This document shows, piece by piece, positions 18,956-28,048 of a stretch of 64,000 bases of DNA; the first letter of the stretch is position 1; every line of letters begins with the position of its first letter. The notes under the pieces are model-generated. The model was not told where the DNA came from. It saw only the letters and a program-made list of their open reading frames with translations, and ran no database searches. The stretch covers positions 1-64,000 of the forward strand of contig BAEM01000031.1 in the NCBI GenBank assembly GCA_000314955.1, written 5' to 3'. The DNA is from Paraglaciecola chathamensis S18K6 (GTDB lineage: Bacteria; Pseudomonadota; Gammaproteobacteria; Enterobacterales; Alteromonadaceae). The position numbers were made by a program, and so were the translations under genes.

Positions 18956-20068
18956 ATGTCAAAGTTGATGCAAACCCTTCGTTTACAACCTTATTGGATA
19001 GCGCTTGTTATTCTTATATTACTCACGCTTTGGGTTGCATCCGGCATGCTGTTCGCAGAACAAACAGACAATGCTCAAGCGCGTAAAGAAGCGAAGCACA
19101 GGGCGCCAAGTTTAGTCAGTGTGCGAGCTGAGCGAGTAAACGCTCAGTCGGTCGCCAGAGAAATTAACTTGTACGGCCGCACCGAACCGAACCGAGAAGT
19201 AACGTTGCGCAGTGAAGTGAACGGCTTAGTCGAAAAAATCTATGTGCAAGAAGGTCAGTCCATCAAACAAGGTGAGCCTCTAGTCGATATCGAAACCAGT
19301 GATCTGCTCAATCGACTGAAATCTGCGAAGTCGACCTTATCTCAGCGTAAAATCGAGTTAGAAGGTGCTAAGTCTCTTGGGCAAAAAGGCTATCAGTCAA
19401 AAGTCAATCTGGCTCAAGCCCAAGCTAATTTAGAAACTGCTGCATCTGAGGTCAGTACGTTGGAATTGGCTTTGTCAAAATCGACTTTGAGAGCGCCTTT
19501 TGATGGCATAGTCAATGAGCGCTTTGTTGAGCTGGGGGATTTGCTAAAAGACGGCGATGAAGTGGCTATGCTGGTGGATCTAAACCCACTTATCATTAGC
19601 GCGGATGTTACCGAAAGCGATGTGCGTGCACTCACTTTAGGTCAGCAAGCATCAGCTCGTATGGTCTCTGGAGATACAGTCACAGGTACCATACGTTACA
19701 TTTCCAGTGTATCCGACATGGGCACAAATACCTTCAATGTAGAGGTTGCTCTTGAAAATCCACAGAATGTTTTTCTTGCGGGTATGAGCACTGAGCTGTC
19801 TATTCCCCTTAAAACCACTTTGGCTGTGCGTATTACACCTTCAGTGATGGCGCTTGATGAAGCGGGTAACTTGGGGGTAAAAACCGTTGTCAATGAACAT
19901 GTTAAATTTGTCCCTATTGATATTGTAAAAAGCGACAGTCAAGGAGTGTGGCTTGGTGGCATGGGGGAAGTCACCGATGTGATCACCCTAGGCCACGGTT
20001 TTGTGCGTGACGGTGACAAAGTCAAAGTAACCTACATCGAAAACGACCTCATTGAGCAGGCAAAATAA
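18956..20068 (+). CDS. RND efflux periplasmic adaptor (membrane fusion protein)
   Basis: Periplasmic adaptor linking the inner-membrane RND pump to an outer-membrane channel. From ATG 18956 (AGGA 6 bases before) it has 370 residues: an N-terminal membrane anchor (IALVILILLTLWVASGMLF), the barrel-sandwich/lipoyl halves (VNGLVEKIYVQEGQSIKQGE and LRAPFDGIVNERFVELGDL), a short coiled-coil hairpin between them and a beta-barrel. Its stop overlaps the permease start (TAATG), so the two are co-translated. No TolC-like gene is in the cluster; a chromosomal TolC probably serves. Confidence 0.9.
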   Translation: MSKLMQTLRLQPYWIALVILILLTLWVASGMLFAEQTDNAQARKEAKHRAPSLVSVRAERVNAQSVAREINLYGRTEPNREVTLRSEVNGLVEKIYVQEGQSIKQGEPLVDIETSDLLNRLKSAKSTLSQRKIELEGAKSLGQKGYQSKVNLAQAQANLETAASEVSTLELALSKSTLRAPFDGIVNERFVELGDLLKDGDEVAMLVDLNPLIISADVTESDVRALTLGQQASARMVSGDTVTGTIRYISSVSDMGTNTFNVEVALENPQNVFLAGMSTELSIPLKTTLAVRITPSVMALDEAGNLGVKTVVNEHVKFVPIDIVKSDSQGVWLGGMGEVTDVITLGHGFVRDGDKVKVTYIENDLIEQAK

Positions 20069-23000
20069 TGAATAATATTATTGCTGCGGCGCTGACCCAT
20101 AGCCGCACCGTACTGATGATGTTTGTGTTGCTCATTGTTGCAGGCGCAGTAACCTATGCCACTATTCCTAAAGAAGCCAATCCTGACGTACCGATCCCCT
20201 TTATTTACGTATCGATAGTGCACGATGGGATTTCTCCAGAAGATGCTGAGCGCATGTTGGTTAAGCCGATGGAGCGAGAGCTTCGCTCTATTGATGGCTT
20301 AAAAGAAATGAAAGCCACCGCCGGAGAAGGCTTTGCGAGCATCACGCTTGAGTTTATAGCCGGCCTTAATTCGAAAGATGCGTTAGCCGACGTGCGGGAT
20401 AAAGTAACGGTAGCGCGGGCAAAGTTACCCTCAGAAACTGAAGAACCGACTATTCATGAAGTGACCATGGCTGGGCAGCAAGCGGCGATCACCGTGGTGT
20501 TGTCTGGTCCTGTGGCTGTGCGTGCGTTAGTGACCGTCGCCAGAGAATTGCAAAATCGGTTAGAGAGTCTAAGCGAAGTGCTGGAAGTGGATATTGGTGG
20601 CGATCGTGAAGACATAGTTGAAATTGTTGTCGACCCCTTATTAATGGAATCCTACGGGCTTGACCAAAACGATATTCTTAACTTGCTATCGCGCAATAAC
20701 CGCCTTGTACCAGCAGGCACCATGGACAACGGCAAGGGGAGTTTTGCGGTTAAGGTACCTTCGGTATTTGAATCAGTTAAAGACGTAATGGAACAACCGG
20801 TAAAAGTAGAAGGTGAGCGCGTTATTACCTTTCAGGATGTGGCGCAGGTTCGTCGTTCTTATAAAGACCCATCAAGTTTTGCCCGCTTAAATGGTGATAA
20901 TTCTGTTTCATTGGAAGTGAAAAAACGCCCAGGTGAAAACCTGCTTGAAACCGTTGCTCATGTAAAAGAGCTGATTGAAGGCGCTCAGCAAACCGCGATG
21001 TGGCCCAGTAGCGTGTATGTAAGTTACACAGGCGATCAAAGTGTTGATGTCAATATGATGCTAGGCGATTTGCAAAATAACGTGTCGAGTGCGGTTATTT
21101 TAGTCGCCGTGGTGATTGTGGCGATTTTAGGCCTGCGTACCGCCATTTTAGTTGGGGTGTCGATCCCAGGCTCTTTTCTGACAGGTATTCTTATTATCGC
21201 CATGTTTGGCTATACCCTGAATACGGTTGTCTTGTTCTCCTTAATCATGGCCGTGGGTATGTTGGTAGACGGAGCCATTGTGGTCACTGAATACGCTGAC
21301 AGGTGTATGGGCGAGGGCGCAACCAAGCAACAGGCTTATTTAAAAGCAGCGCAGCGCATGGCTTGGCCCATTATCGCATCAACGGCTACCACTCTTGCAG
21401 CGTTTGCCCCTTTGATGTTCTGGCCTGGCATGATGGGCGAGTTCATGAAGTATTTACCTTTCACCCTTATTGCTGTGCTGTCAGCATCATTATTAATGGC
21501 CTTAGTATTTGTGCCAACCCTTGGAGCTGTATTTGGTAAACCACAAACCATTTCAGCAAAGGCAAAAGAGCAAATGCTGATCGCTGAAAATGGTGATTTA
21601 ACCAAATTAAGTGGATTTACAGGACGTTATGTACGCGTTTTAGCCAAAGCGATCAGCAATCCTTGGAAGGTACTAATGATTGCTTTTGTGGTCGCTGGGC
21701 TGTCATTTTTTGCGTACTTTTCCTCTGGGCTGGGATTGGAGTTTTTCCCTAAAGTCGACAGCAGTGGCGTTAACGTGACGGTACGCTCATCGGGTGAGAT
21801 GTCGATTTACGAAAAAGACGCCATTGTTCAAGAAGTGGAAGAAAAGCTTATTGATATGGACGCCATCGAAACGCTTTATGCGCGCACGGGTGGGCAAGAT
21901 CAAATCGGTTACTTACGTTTAAATTTAGTCGATTGGCACTTACGCCCTCATTCAGATGAGGTGCTCAAAGAAACCCAAGAACGTTTAGCTGATATGCCGG
22001 GCTTAGACATTGAAATAACCCCTGATCAAAATGGGCCACAATCAGGTAAAGACTTACAGATTCAGTTATCGTCTCGTTATCCAGAATTACTTAATGAAGC
22101 TGCACTAACAGTACGCCACGCCCTAGATGAAAATGAGAAATTTACTTCTATCAGTGATACGGCGTCCCAGCCTGGTATCGAATGGCAATTGCGCGTTGAT
22201 CGTAGTGATGCCGCTCGTTTTGGAGCAGATGCCACATTAGTTGGTAGTACAGTACAATTCGTGACGAACGGTTTAAAGATTGGTGAATACCGTCCTGATG
22301 ATGTGGACGATGAGCTTGATATTCGAGTACGTTATCCCATTGATTCTCGCTTTATCGGTAAACTTGATGAGCTGCGCATGAAAACCGCAACCGGCATGGT
22401 GCCGATTGGCAATTTTGTAGAACGAAAAGCCCAGCCCAAAACTGACTTAATTCGTCATGTTGATAGCGAGCGGGTGATAACCGTTGAAGCCAATATGGCA
22501 CCGGGTGAGTTGTTAAGCATCGAGTTACCCAAACTACAAGCGCAGTTACCTGAGTTAAATCTAGATCCCAGAGTGACTCTGTCGGTAAAAGGTCAAAATG
22601 AAGAACAAGCAGAATCCCAAGGTTTTTTGATGAACGCATTTATGGTGGCGTTATTTGTGATGGCAATTATTCTCGTCACGCAATTTAATAGCTTCTATCA
22701 GGCATTTCTAATTTTAAGTGCCGTGCTGTTTTCTACCGTAGGGGTATTTTTAGGTTTGGCAATTTTCCAAAAGCCGTTTGGGGTTGTTATGTCAGGCATT
22801 GGGGTTATCGCGTTAGCGGGGATAGTGGTTAACAACAATATCGTGTTAATTGACACCTACAACATTTTACGCAAAGAGGGGTATAGCGCAAGCGATGCTA
22901 TTTTACGTACCGGCGCCCAACGTCTACGTCCTGTACTGATGACCACGGTAACCACAATATTAGGGTTACTGCCGATGGTTGCTGAGATCAATATCGATTT

Positions 23001-23205
23001 TATTGGCCGCAATGTGGATATCGGCGGGCCATCAACCCAATGGTGGTCACAATTGGCCACCGCCGTTGCGGGGGGCTTGGCATTTGCTACCTTGTTAACC
23101 TTGGTATTAACACCGAGTTTATTAGCGTTGAAAGCCGGTAGAGAGCTGCGCAAAGCGCCGTCTAAGCAGACAGTTGATACATTGACTGGCGTTAAATACA
23201 ATTAA
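20068..23205 (+). CDS. RND efflux transporter permease
   Basis: Proton-driven inner-membrane exporter, 1045 residues with the usual 12 membrane helices and two large periplasmic loops (about 30-330 and 550-850). The N-terminus (AALTHSRTVLMMFVLLIVAG and FIYVSIVHDGISPEDAERML) is typical. In TM4 the AcrB Asp-Asp proton pair appears as Asp401-Gly402 (LVDGAIVV), and the AcrB TM10 lysine is Asn922 (GIVVNNNIVLID), so proton relay must differ from AcrB; this seems typical of a divergent clade. The substrate is unknown. Overlaps the adaptor gene by one base. Confidence 0.93.
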   Translation: MNNIIAAALTHSRTVLMMFVLLIVAGAVTYATIPKEANPDVPIPFIYVSIVHDGISPEDAERMLVKPMERELRSIDGLKEMKATAGEGFASITLEFIAGLNSKDALADVRDKVTVARAKLPSETEEPTIHEVTMAGQQAAITVVLSGPVAVRALVTVARELQNRLESLSEVLEVDIGGDREDIVEIVVDPLLMESYGLDQNDILNLLSRNNRLVPAGTMDNGKGSFAVKVPSVFESVKDVMEQPVKVEGERVITFQDVAQVRRSYKDPSSFARLNGDNSVSLEVKKRPGENLLETVAHVKELIEGAQQTAMWPSSVYVSYTGDQSVDVNMMLGDLQNNVSSAVILVAVVIVAILGLRTAILVGVSIPGSFLTGILIIAMFGYTLNTVVLFSLIMAVGMLVDGAIVVTEYADRCMGEGATKQQAYLKAAQRMAWPIIASTATTLAAFAPLMFWPGMMGEFMKYLPFTLIAVLSASLLMALVFVPTLGAVFGKPQTISAKAKEQMLIAENGDLTKLSGFTGRYVRVLAKAISNPWKVLMIAFVVAGLSFFAYFSSGLGLEFFPKVDSSGVNVTVRSSGEMSIYEKDAIVQEVEEKLIDMDAIETLYARTGGQDQIGYLRLNLVDWHLRPHSDEVLKETQERLADMPGLDIEITPDQNGPQSGKDLQIQLSSRYPELLNEAALTVRHALDENEKFTSISDTASQPGIEWQLRVDRSDAARFGADATLVGSTVQFVTNGLKIGEYRPDDVDDELDIRVRYPIDSRFIGKLDELRMKTATGMVPIGNFVERKAQPKTDLIRHVDSERVITVEANMAPGELLSIELPKLQAQLPELNLDPRVTLSVKGQNEEQAESQGFLMNAFMVALFVMAIILVTQFNSFYQAFLILSAVLFSTVGVFLGLAIFQKPFGVVMSGIGVIALAGIVVNNNIVLIDTYNILRKEGYSASDAILRTGAQRLRPVLMTTVTTILGLLPMVAEINIDFIGRNVDIGGPSTQWWSQLATAVAGGLAFATLLTLVLTPSLLALKAGRELRKAPSKQTVDTLTGVKYN

Positions 23206-23213
23206 TTGCTAAA

Positions 23214-23241
23214 GGCCATGCTTTAATTTCGAAGCGTGGCC
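23214..23241 (+). terminator. Stem-loop after the RND operon, possible terminator
   Basis: GGCCATGC and GCGTGGCC pair (8 bp, one G-T) around a 12-base loop, 9 bases after the permease stop. The T-run is not adjacent (CTTTTT starts 10 bases later), so termination is likely but not certain. Confidence 0.4.
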
Positions 23242-23333
23242 AGCTAGGAACTTTTTACTTTCGCATTAGACTAAAGTTCAATCTTCTTTTCCGCTATTAT
23301 TTAGTCATCAATTTATTCTGTAAGGGTATTTAT

Positions 23334-23921
23334 ATGTACAAGCTATATGGCTCCACTACTTCTCCTTATGTGCGCCGTTTACGTATCTGGCTGGCAAACA
23401 TTGAGCATGAATTTGTGAATATGAACATATATGAGCAGGCTGGTCGTGAAATCTTAATTAGCAAAAACCCGGCGATGAAAGTACCGGCGTTAGAGTATAT
23501 AGACCAAGGTAAAAGTGCCTTTATCTATGATTCACGCGTGATATACCGTTATCTTTGTCAACAGCATGACTTTCCTACGCTAAGTTGGCCTCAGGAAAAC
23601 CAACTTACACTTATTGATGCGGTGAACGACAGCTTAGTGCAAATGTTCCAGTTGTCTCAGTCAGATGTGGTTGCCGACACCGATAAATTATTTTTTAAAC
23701 TACAAAAAGAGCGTGTGAATAACGTTCTTGCTGAATTGGATGCACAAGTACAGGAGGGGTTGTTTGATAGTTGGCACTACCCGGCTATCTGCTTATTCAG
23801 CTTGATCGATTGGATAGAGTTTAGAAATCTGCACAATTTAAAAGGCTTAAGCGCGTTGCTTAATTTTCATCAAGAAAACATCCAACGCATTGAAGTCACG
23901 GCAACTGACCCCAGAATGTAG
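23334..23921 (+). CDS. Glutathione S-transferase-like protein
   Basis: A 195-residue cytoplasmic protein with an N-terminal thioredoxin-like GST domain: MYKLYGSTTSPYVRRLRIWL, then KNPAMKVPALE with the cis-proline, and IYDSRVIYRYLC with the glutathione-contact Asp-Ser pair. The C-terminal half is helical and slightly shorter than standard GSTs (200-220). The specific substrate is unknown. It is followed after 34 bp by the DUF1244 gene on the same strand, so the two may be co-transcribed. Confidence 0.78.
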   Translation: MYKLYGSTTSPYVRRLRIWLANIEHEFVNMNIYEQAGREILISKNPAMKVPALEYIDQGKSAFIYDSRVIYRYLCQQHDFPTLSWPQENQLTLIDAVNDSLVQMFQLSQSDVVADTDKLFFKLQKERVNNVLAELDAQVQEGLFDSWHYPAICLFSLIDWIEFRNLHNLKGLSALLNFHQENIQRIEVTATDPRM

Positions 23922-23955
23922 TCTTAAATTATGCGATGAATAATAAAGGTAAACC

Positions 23956-24255
23956 ATGACACCAGAACAGCAAACACAAGCGCAAGCCGCCGCATTTCGT
24001 CAACTTGTAAAGCATTTGGATGAGAACAAAGACGTACAAAATATCGACTTGATGATCTTGGCTGATTTTTGCCGTAATTGTCTGTCGAAATGGTATATGG
24101 CCGGTGCAAAAGAGCAAGGCGTTGAGATAGATTACGACCAAGCAAGAGAAGCCATTTACGGCATGCCGTTCGCTGAATGGAAAGCAAAGTATCAAACGCC
24201 CGCCACACCTGAACAGCTAGAGGCATTTGAAAAACGTCAGAATCCCTGCGGCTAA
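23956..24255 (+). CDS. DUF1244 family protein
   Basis: A 99-residue protein almost fully covered by DUF1244: FRQLVKHLDENKDVQNIDLM, FCRNCLSKWY and EAIYGMPFAEWKAKYQ are the conserved blocks. The paired cysteines in FCRNC are invariant in the family. Function unknown; probably cytoplasmic. The ribosome site AAAGGT precedes the ATG, and a very stable 12-bp hairpin follows the gene. Confidence 0.88.
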   Translation: MTPEQQTQAQAAAFRQLVKHLDENKDVQNIDLMILADFCRNCLSKWYMAGAKEQGVEIDYDQAREAIYGMPFAEWKAKYQTPATPEQLEAFEKRQNPCG

Positions 24256-24273
24256 ATAGCCGACTAGCGCGAC

Positions 24274-24300
24274 CGCTGCCTAAGCATTGCTTAGGCAGCG
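24274..24300 (+). terminator. Perfect 12-bp hairpin after the DUF1244 gene
   Basis: CGCTGCCTAAGC-ATT-GCTTAGGCAGCG, a perfect stem with a 3-base loop, 18 bases after the stop codon. There is no T-run behind it, so it may stabilise the mRNA 3' end or be a weak terminator. Confidence 0.5.
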
Positions 24301-24447
24301 TGTTGCTGTCTCGCCCCAACTATTTTTGCTTATCTTTGTTAAAGCGCCTATTAAAGTACTCATTAAGTCGTCATCAGCGCACGCATTAACGTTAGCCACT
24401 ACATTTATTAATTGTTTGTAACTTGTAAATCTTGTTGGCACACTGTC

Positions 24448-24464
24448 ATCTGGTCTAACCAGAT
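24448..24464. promoter_or_regulatory. FadR-like operator before the DUF4442 gene
   Basis: ATCTGGTCTAACCAGAT matches the E. coli FadR-type consensus AACTGGTCNGACCAGTT at 13 of 16 defined positions and contains a TCTGGT/ACCAGA inverted repeat. It ends 13 bases before the start codon at 24478, a place where binding would block transcription or initiation. Confidence 0.5.
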
Positions 24465-24477
24465 AATAGGTGACAAC

Positions 24478-24969
24478 ATGTCAGCTTCTAATCCCCTTAA
24501 AAAGTTCGTTGAAAAAGTAAATCAGTACCCCGCGCCGATCAGCGCATTCTTAATGACAAAAGTCTTTCGTCACAAGGTGAAACTTGCTGGCACCACCAGT
24601 ATCGATGTTGTGGCAACGAATGGCCAACAGGTCGAATACCGAATGAAGAATCGCAAGAAAGTCCAAAACCACATCGGCAGTGTGCATGCGGCGGCGATGG
24701 CCTTATTAGCAGAGTCAGCCACTGGCTTTATTGTGGGGATTAATTTGCCTGGGGATAAACTCCCGCTGATTAAGTGTATGAACCTAAATTACGTCAAGCG
24801 TGCCACGGGAGACATGAAGGCCGTCGCTGTGCTAACAGACGAGCAAATTAAGTTACTTTGCGAACAAGAGAAAGGGGAAATCAATGTGCAAGTTAAGGTG
24901 ACAGATGAAACCGGCATTGAACCTGTTGTGTGTGAAATGATCTGGGCATGGGTACCGAAAAGGGCGTAA
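24478..24969 (+). CDS. DUF4442 hotdog-fold protein (thioesterase-like)
   Basis: A 163-residue soluble protein with the DUF4442 pattern: KNRKKVQNHIGSVHAAAMAL, then a hydrophobic helix and LIKCMNLNYVKRATGDM. DUF4442 belongs to the hotdog superfamily, which includes acyl-CoA thioesterases, so acyl-thioester hydrolysis or binding is an inference. The Asn-His-Ile-Gly segment is where thioesterase active-site residues usually lie. Start ATG 24478 has AGGTGA upstream; a longer frame from 24412 would run through the FadR-like operator and is disfavoured. The operator suggests control by long-chain acyl-CoA. Confidence 0.72.
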   Translation: MSASNPLKKFVEKVNQYPAPISAFLMTKVFRHKVKLAGTTSIDVVATNGQQVEYRMKNRKKVQNHIGSVHAAAMALLAESATGFIVGINLPGDKLPLIKCMNLNYVKRATGDMKAVAVLTDEQIKLLCEQEKGEINVQVKVTDETGIEPVVCEMIWAWVPKRA

Positions 24970-25081
24970 ATTTACCCCGACGGTTATGCTTAATTTATTG
25001 TCATAAAAATTCCATAGAAACAATAGTATTTGAAAGGTTATTTTTCGGAAAAAAATCGTATATAAAAACTTGGGAAAAATA

Positions 25082-25109
25082 TTGACAGATTTCGGATTTA
25101 AATTATAAA
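25082..25109 (+). promoter_or_regulatory. Sigma-70 promoter of maoP
   Basis: TTGACA (25082-25087), 16-base spacer, TATAAA (25104-25109). This is a near-perfect housekeeping promoter 60 bases before the maoP start. Confidence 0.7.
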
Positions 25110-25169
25110 GCAGGTTGGCACTAGCCAAACAATTTAGTCTTTCACTTAATTTAAATTGGGGATGCCATC

Positions 25170-25538
25170 ATGGCACAACTTTCAAGAGCATCGATGTTTC
25201 AACGTGTTTTTAGCGATCCTAAAAACTATCCTTATGGTTTTTCACGTTCAGGTGACTTTTCAATTTCTGAAAGTAAAGCACTGAGCCAATATGGTTGTTT
25301 AATTACTGCCTTGCTTGATGGCCGAATTGAACCTGAATGTGAAGAAGATATCTCATTTTTAGCCGTGGCTAAGGGTGAGAAAGACCCCAGTACGACCGCT
25401 GAAAAAGCATGGTCTAAGTATGATAAGCGCATACATCGGCCTAAACTTGGTAATATTTACGGTAGTAGGCCGTCATCTCAGAGCAATGACGATGACATGT
25501 CTGAAGATAGTGACTTAGAAATTGAACTGGATGATTAA
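25170..25538 (+). CDS. maoP: MaoP-like (DUF413) macrodomain Ori organisation protein
   Basis: A 122-residue DUF413 protein like E. coli MaoP (YifE), which with the maoS site organises the Ori macrodomain. The conserved part is FSDPKNYPYGFSRSGDFSIS, ESKALSQYG and EKAWSKYDKRIHRPK; the C-terminal 25 residues are an acidic tail (DDDMSEDSDLEIELDD) as in E. coli. It lies just before ilvI-ilvH, and in E. coli maoP also adjoins the ilvGMEDA operon, so the neighbourhood appears partly conserved. A strong sigma-70 promoter precedes it. I could not identify a maoS site. Confidence 0.85.
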   Translation: MAQLSRASMFQRVFSDPKNYPYGFSRSGDFSISESKALSQYGCLITALLDGRIEPECEEDISFLAVAKGEKDPSTTAEKAWSKYDKRIHRPKLGNIYGSRPSSQSNDDDMSEDSDLEIELDD

Positions 25539-25602
25539 CCTTATTTCAGTCTGAAATTCGTAAAATCATCCTATTTCTATGAGACATACCCTGTAAATCG
25601 AA

Positions 25603-25642
25603 AGATATATCCTAATATATTGCTATATTGGGATATATATCT
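25603..25642. repeat. AT-rich inverted repeat between maoP and ilvI
   Basis: Left arm 25603-25619 (AGATATATCCTAATATA) and right arm 25624-25642 (TATATTGGGATATATATCT) pair almost fully, with a 2-base bulge and a 4-base loop. It lies 117 bases before ilvI and 65 after the maoP stop. It could be a weak terminator, a leader structure or a protein site. Confidence 0.5.
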
Positions 25643-25758
25643 CACTTTTATTGCATTTCCTGTTTAATCTTCCTCTTCGCTCAAGTATAGTTTTCGTTCG
25701 TTTGGTAGCGATATTGTGCCGAAACCTTTTTTTTAACAACTTTTTAGGAGAGTAGCCG

Positions 25759-27477
25759 ATGGAAATGATGTCAGGCGCCGCAATGGTTGTGCGAACCCTA
25801 AAAGACCTTGGGGTTAAGCACGTATTCGGTTATCCCGGTGGAGCCGTTTTAGATATATATGATGCATTGTACGCGCAAGAAGATGTAGAACACGTATTGG
25901 TTCGCCACGAGCAGGGTGCTGCGCACATGGCGGATGGTTATGCTCGTTCTACAGGTATTACAGGCACTGTGCTGGTCACGTCTGGCCCTGGTGCTACCAA
26001 TACGCTAACGGGTATTGCCACTGCGTATATGGATTCTATTCCAATGGTTATTTTGTCTGGTCAGGTGCCTTCAATGCACATTGGCGAAGACGCTTTCCAA
26101 GAAACCGATATGGTCGGTTGTTCGCGCCCTGTGGTCAAACACAGTTTCCTCGTTAAGCGCGCTGTTGATATTCCTGAAGCTATTGCTAAAGCCTATTACA
26201 TTGCTAACACAGGACGTCCTGGCCCTGTGGTGGTGGACTTACCAAAAGACATAGTCAATGTGCTTGAAGAGCACCCTTATCAGTTCCCTGAAGATGTGAC
26301 TATGCGCTCTTACAATCCAACGTTGAAAGGGCACAGTAAACAAATTAAAAAAGCGTCTAAAGTATTGCTCGAAGCTAAGCGTCCTATTTTATATGTAGGC
26401 GGCGGTGCCATTGCTGCACAAGCGAGTGAGTTGGTCACTGAAATAGCTGAGAAACTAAACCTACCTGTTACCTCTACTTTGATGGGGCTAGGCGCGTTTT
26501 CTGGTGTGCATGAGCAAAGCCTAGGCATGTTGGGTATGCACGGTACATTAGAATCAAATAAAGCGATGCATAACGCGGATTGTATTTTGGCGTTAGGAGC
26601 ACGTTTCGATGACCGTGTTACCAATAATGTTGAGAAGTTTTGTCCTCACGCGACCATTATTCATGTGGATATTGACCCTGCTTCTATCTCTAAAACAGTC
26701 GCAGTTCATGTGCCTGTTGTGGGCAGTGTCGATCAAGTCGCCAAGCAATTACTTGCGCAAATGGGCGATATTGATACCGCTAAGCAAAAAGAGAAACTGG
26801 CTGATTGGTGGGAGCAAATTGAACAGTGGCGTGGACGCAGCTGTTTAGATTTCAAGAAAGACGACAAACTCATCAAGCCACAAGAAGTGATCCAATCGGT
26901 TTACAAGCACACCAATGGTGACGCTTACGTGAGCTCAGATGTAGGTCAACACCAGATGTTTGCTGCCTTGTATTATCCGTTTGCCAAACCTCGTCGCTGG
27001 ATCAACTCAGGCGGCTTGGGCACCATGGGCTTTGGCTTGCCTGCTGCTATGGGTGTACAAATGGCTCACCGTGATGCGACTTCAGTGGTTATTACTGGAG
27101 ACGGCAGTATTCAGATGAATATCCAAGAGTTGTCGACGTGCTTGCAATATAAGTTACCGATTAAAATTATTTCATTGAATAACCGCGCACTCGGCATGGT
27201 TCGCCAATGGCAAGACATGAACTATAAGAGCCGCTACTCAAGCTCTTACATGGATTCAATGCCTGACTTCGTTAAACTTGCCGAAGCATACGGTCATATC
27301 GGTATTCGTGTTGAGCACCCTGATGAATTAGATGCCGCTATGGAGCGTTGTTTTGCAGAGAAAGATCGTTTGGTCTTTATGGATATCGCCATTGATCAAA
27401 ACGAACATGTATATCCAATGCAGATTAAATTTGGCGCTATGGATGATATGAGATTAAGCAAAACGGAGCGTACATAA
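25759..27477 (+). CDS. ilvI: Acetolactate synthase large subunit
   Basis: Catalytic subunit of acetohydroxyacid synthase, ThDP-, Mg- and FAD-dependent, making acetolactate or acetohydroxybutyrate as the first common step to valine, isoleucine and leucine. The 572 residues match IlvI (574) in length. Visible marks: [18 protein letters not shown], catalytic-type Glu in [17 protein letters not shown], and the ThDP motif [12 protein letters not shown] followed by [17 protein letters not shown] lies 9 bases before ATG 25759. It overlaps ilvH by one base. No leader peptide rich in branched-chain codons is evident before it. Confidence 0.96.
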   Translation: MEMMSGAAMVVRTLKDLGVKHVFGYPGGAVLDIYDALYAQEDVEHVLVRHEQGAAHMADGYARSTGITGTVLVTSGPGATNTLTGIATAYMDSIPMVILSGQVPSMHIGEDAFQETDMVGCSRPVVKHSFLVKRAVDIPEAIAKAYYIANTGRPGPVVVDLPKDIVNVLEEHPYQFPEDVTMRSYNPTLKGHSKQIKKASKVLLEAKRPILYVGGGAIAAQASELVTEIAEKLNLPVTSTLMGLGAFSGVHEQSLGMLGMHGTLESNKAMHNADCILALGARFDDRVTNNVEKFCPHATIIHVDIDPASISKTVAVHVPVVGSVDQVAKQLLAQMGDIDTAKQKEKLADWWEQIEQWRGRSCLDFKKDDKLIKPQEVIQSVYKHTNGDAYVSSDVGQHQMFAALYYPFAKPRRWINSGGLGTMGFGLPAAMGVQMAHRDATSVVITGDGSIQMNIQELSTCLQYKLPIKIISLNNRALGMVRQWQDMNYKSRYSSSYMDSMPDFVKLAEAYGHIGIRVEHPDELDAAMERCFAEKDRLVFMDIAIDQNEHVYPMQIKFGAMDDMRLSKTERT

Positions 27478-27974
27478 TGAAACGTATTATTTCAGTTTTA
27501 ATGGAAAACGCCCCAGGTGCTTTATCACGTATTGTGGGTGTGTTTTCTCAGCGTGGTTATAATGTTGACTCCTTGTGCGTTGCAGCAACCGATGACAAAA
27601 GTTTGTCTCGACTGACCATCACGACGCAAGCAGATGACAAAGTGATTGAGCAGATCACTAAGCAGGTGAATAAGCTGATTGATGTGCTTAAAGTAACTGA
27701 CCTCACAAATGGTAGTCATGTTGAGCGGGAACTTATGTTGATAAAGGTCGCTACCCGCAGTGAACTCGTGCGTGCAGAAGTAAACCGCAATGTGGATATT
27801 TTCCGCGCGCAGATCATTGATGTCGACTTAAACAACTATACCATTCAAGTTACAGGTACGAGTGACAAGCTAGATGCCTTTGCTAATGTACTTGCACAGA
27901 GTACTGAAATCATCGAGGCGTCTCGCACGGGTATATGTGGTTTAGCTCGCGGTGATAAAGCACTGCGCCCATAA
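27477..27974 (+). CDS. ilvH: Acetolactate synthase regulatory small subunit
   Basis: Regulatory subunit that gives valine feedback to the large subunit. The 165 residues contain the ACT domain (RIISVLMENAPGALSRIVGV, then FSQRGYNVDSLCVA, valine-site region) and the C-terminal IlvH domain ending RTGICGLARGDKAL. Length fits E. coli IlvH (163). The start overlaps the ilvI stop (TAATG), so the subunits are translationally coupled. A strong terminator follows. Confidence 0.96.
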   Translation: MKRIISVLMENAPGALSRIVGVFSQRGYNVDSLCVAATDDKSLSRLTITTQADDKVIEQITKQVNKLIDVLKVTDLTNGSHVERELMLIKVATRSELVRAEVNRNVDIFRAQIIDVDLNNYTIQVTGTSDKLDAFANVLAQSTEIIEASRTGICGLARGDKALRP

Positions 27975-27990
27975 GTGGAATGATAGAATG

Positions 27991-28024
27991 CAAAAAGGCT
28001 CAAATATGAGCCTTTTTTTGTTTT
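27991..28024. terminator. Terminator of ilvIH
   Basis: AAAAAGGCTCA-AATA-TGAGCCTTTTTTT: 9-bp GC-containing stem with A-run and T-run. It ends the rightward ilvIH operon and may also stop leftward tdk transcription. Confidence 0.88.
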
Positions 28025-28048
28025 TGTACCTAGGGTTGTTTAACAGAC

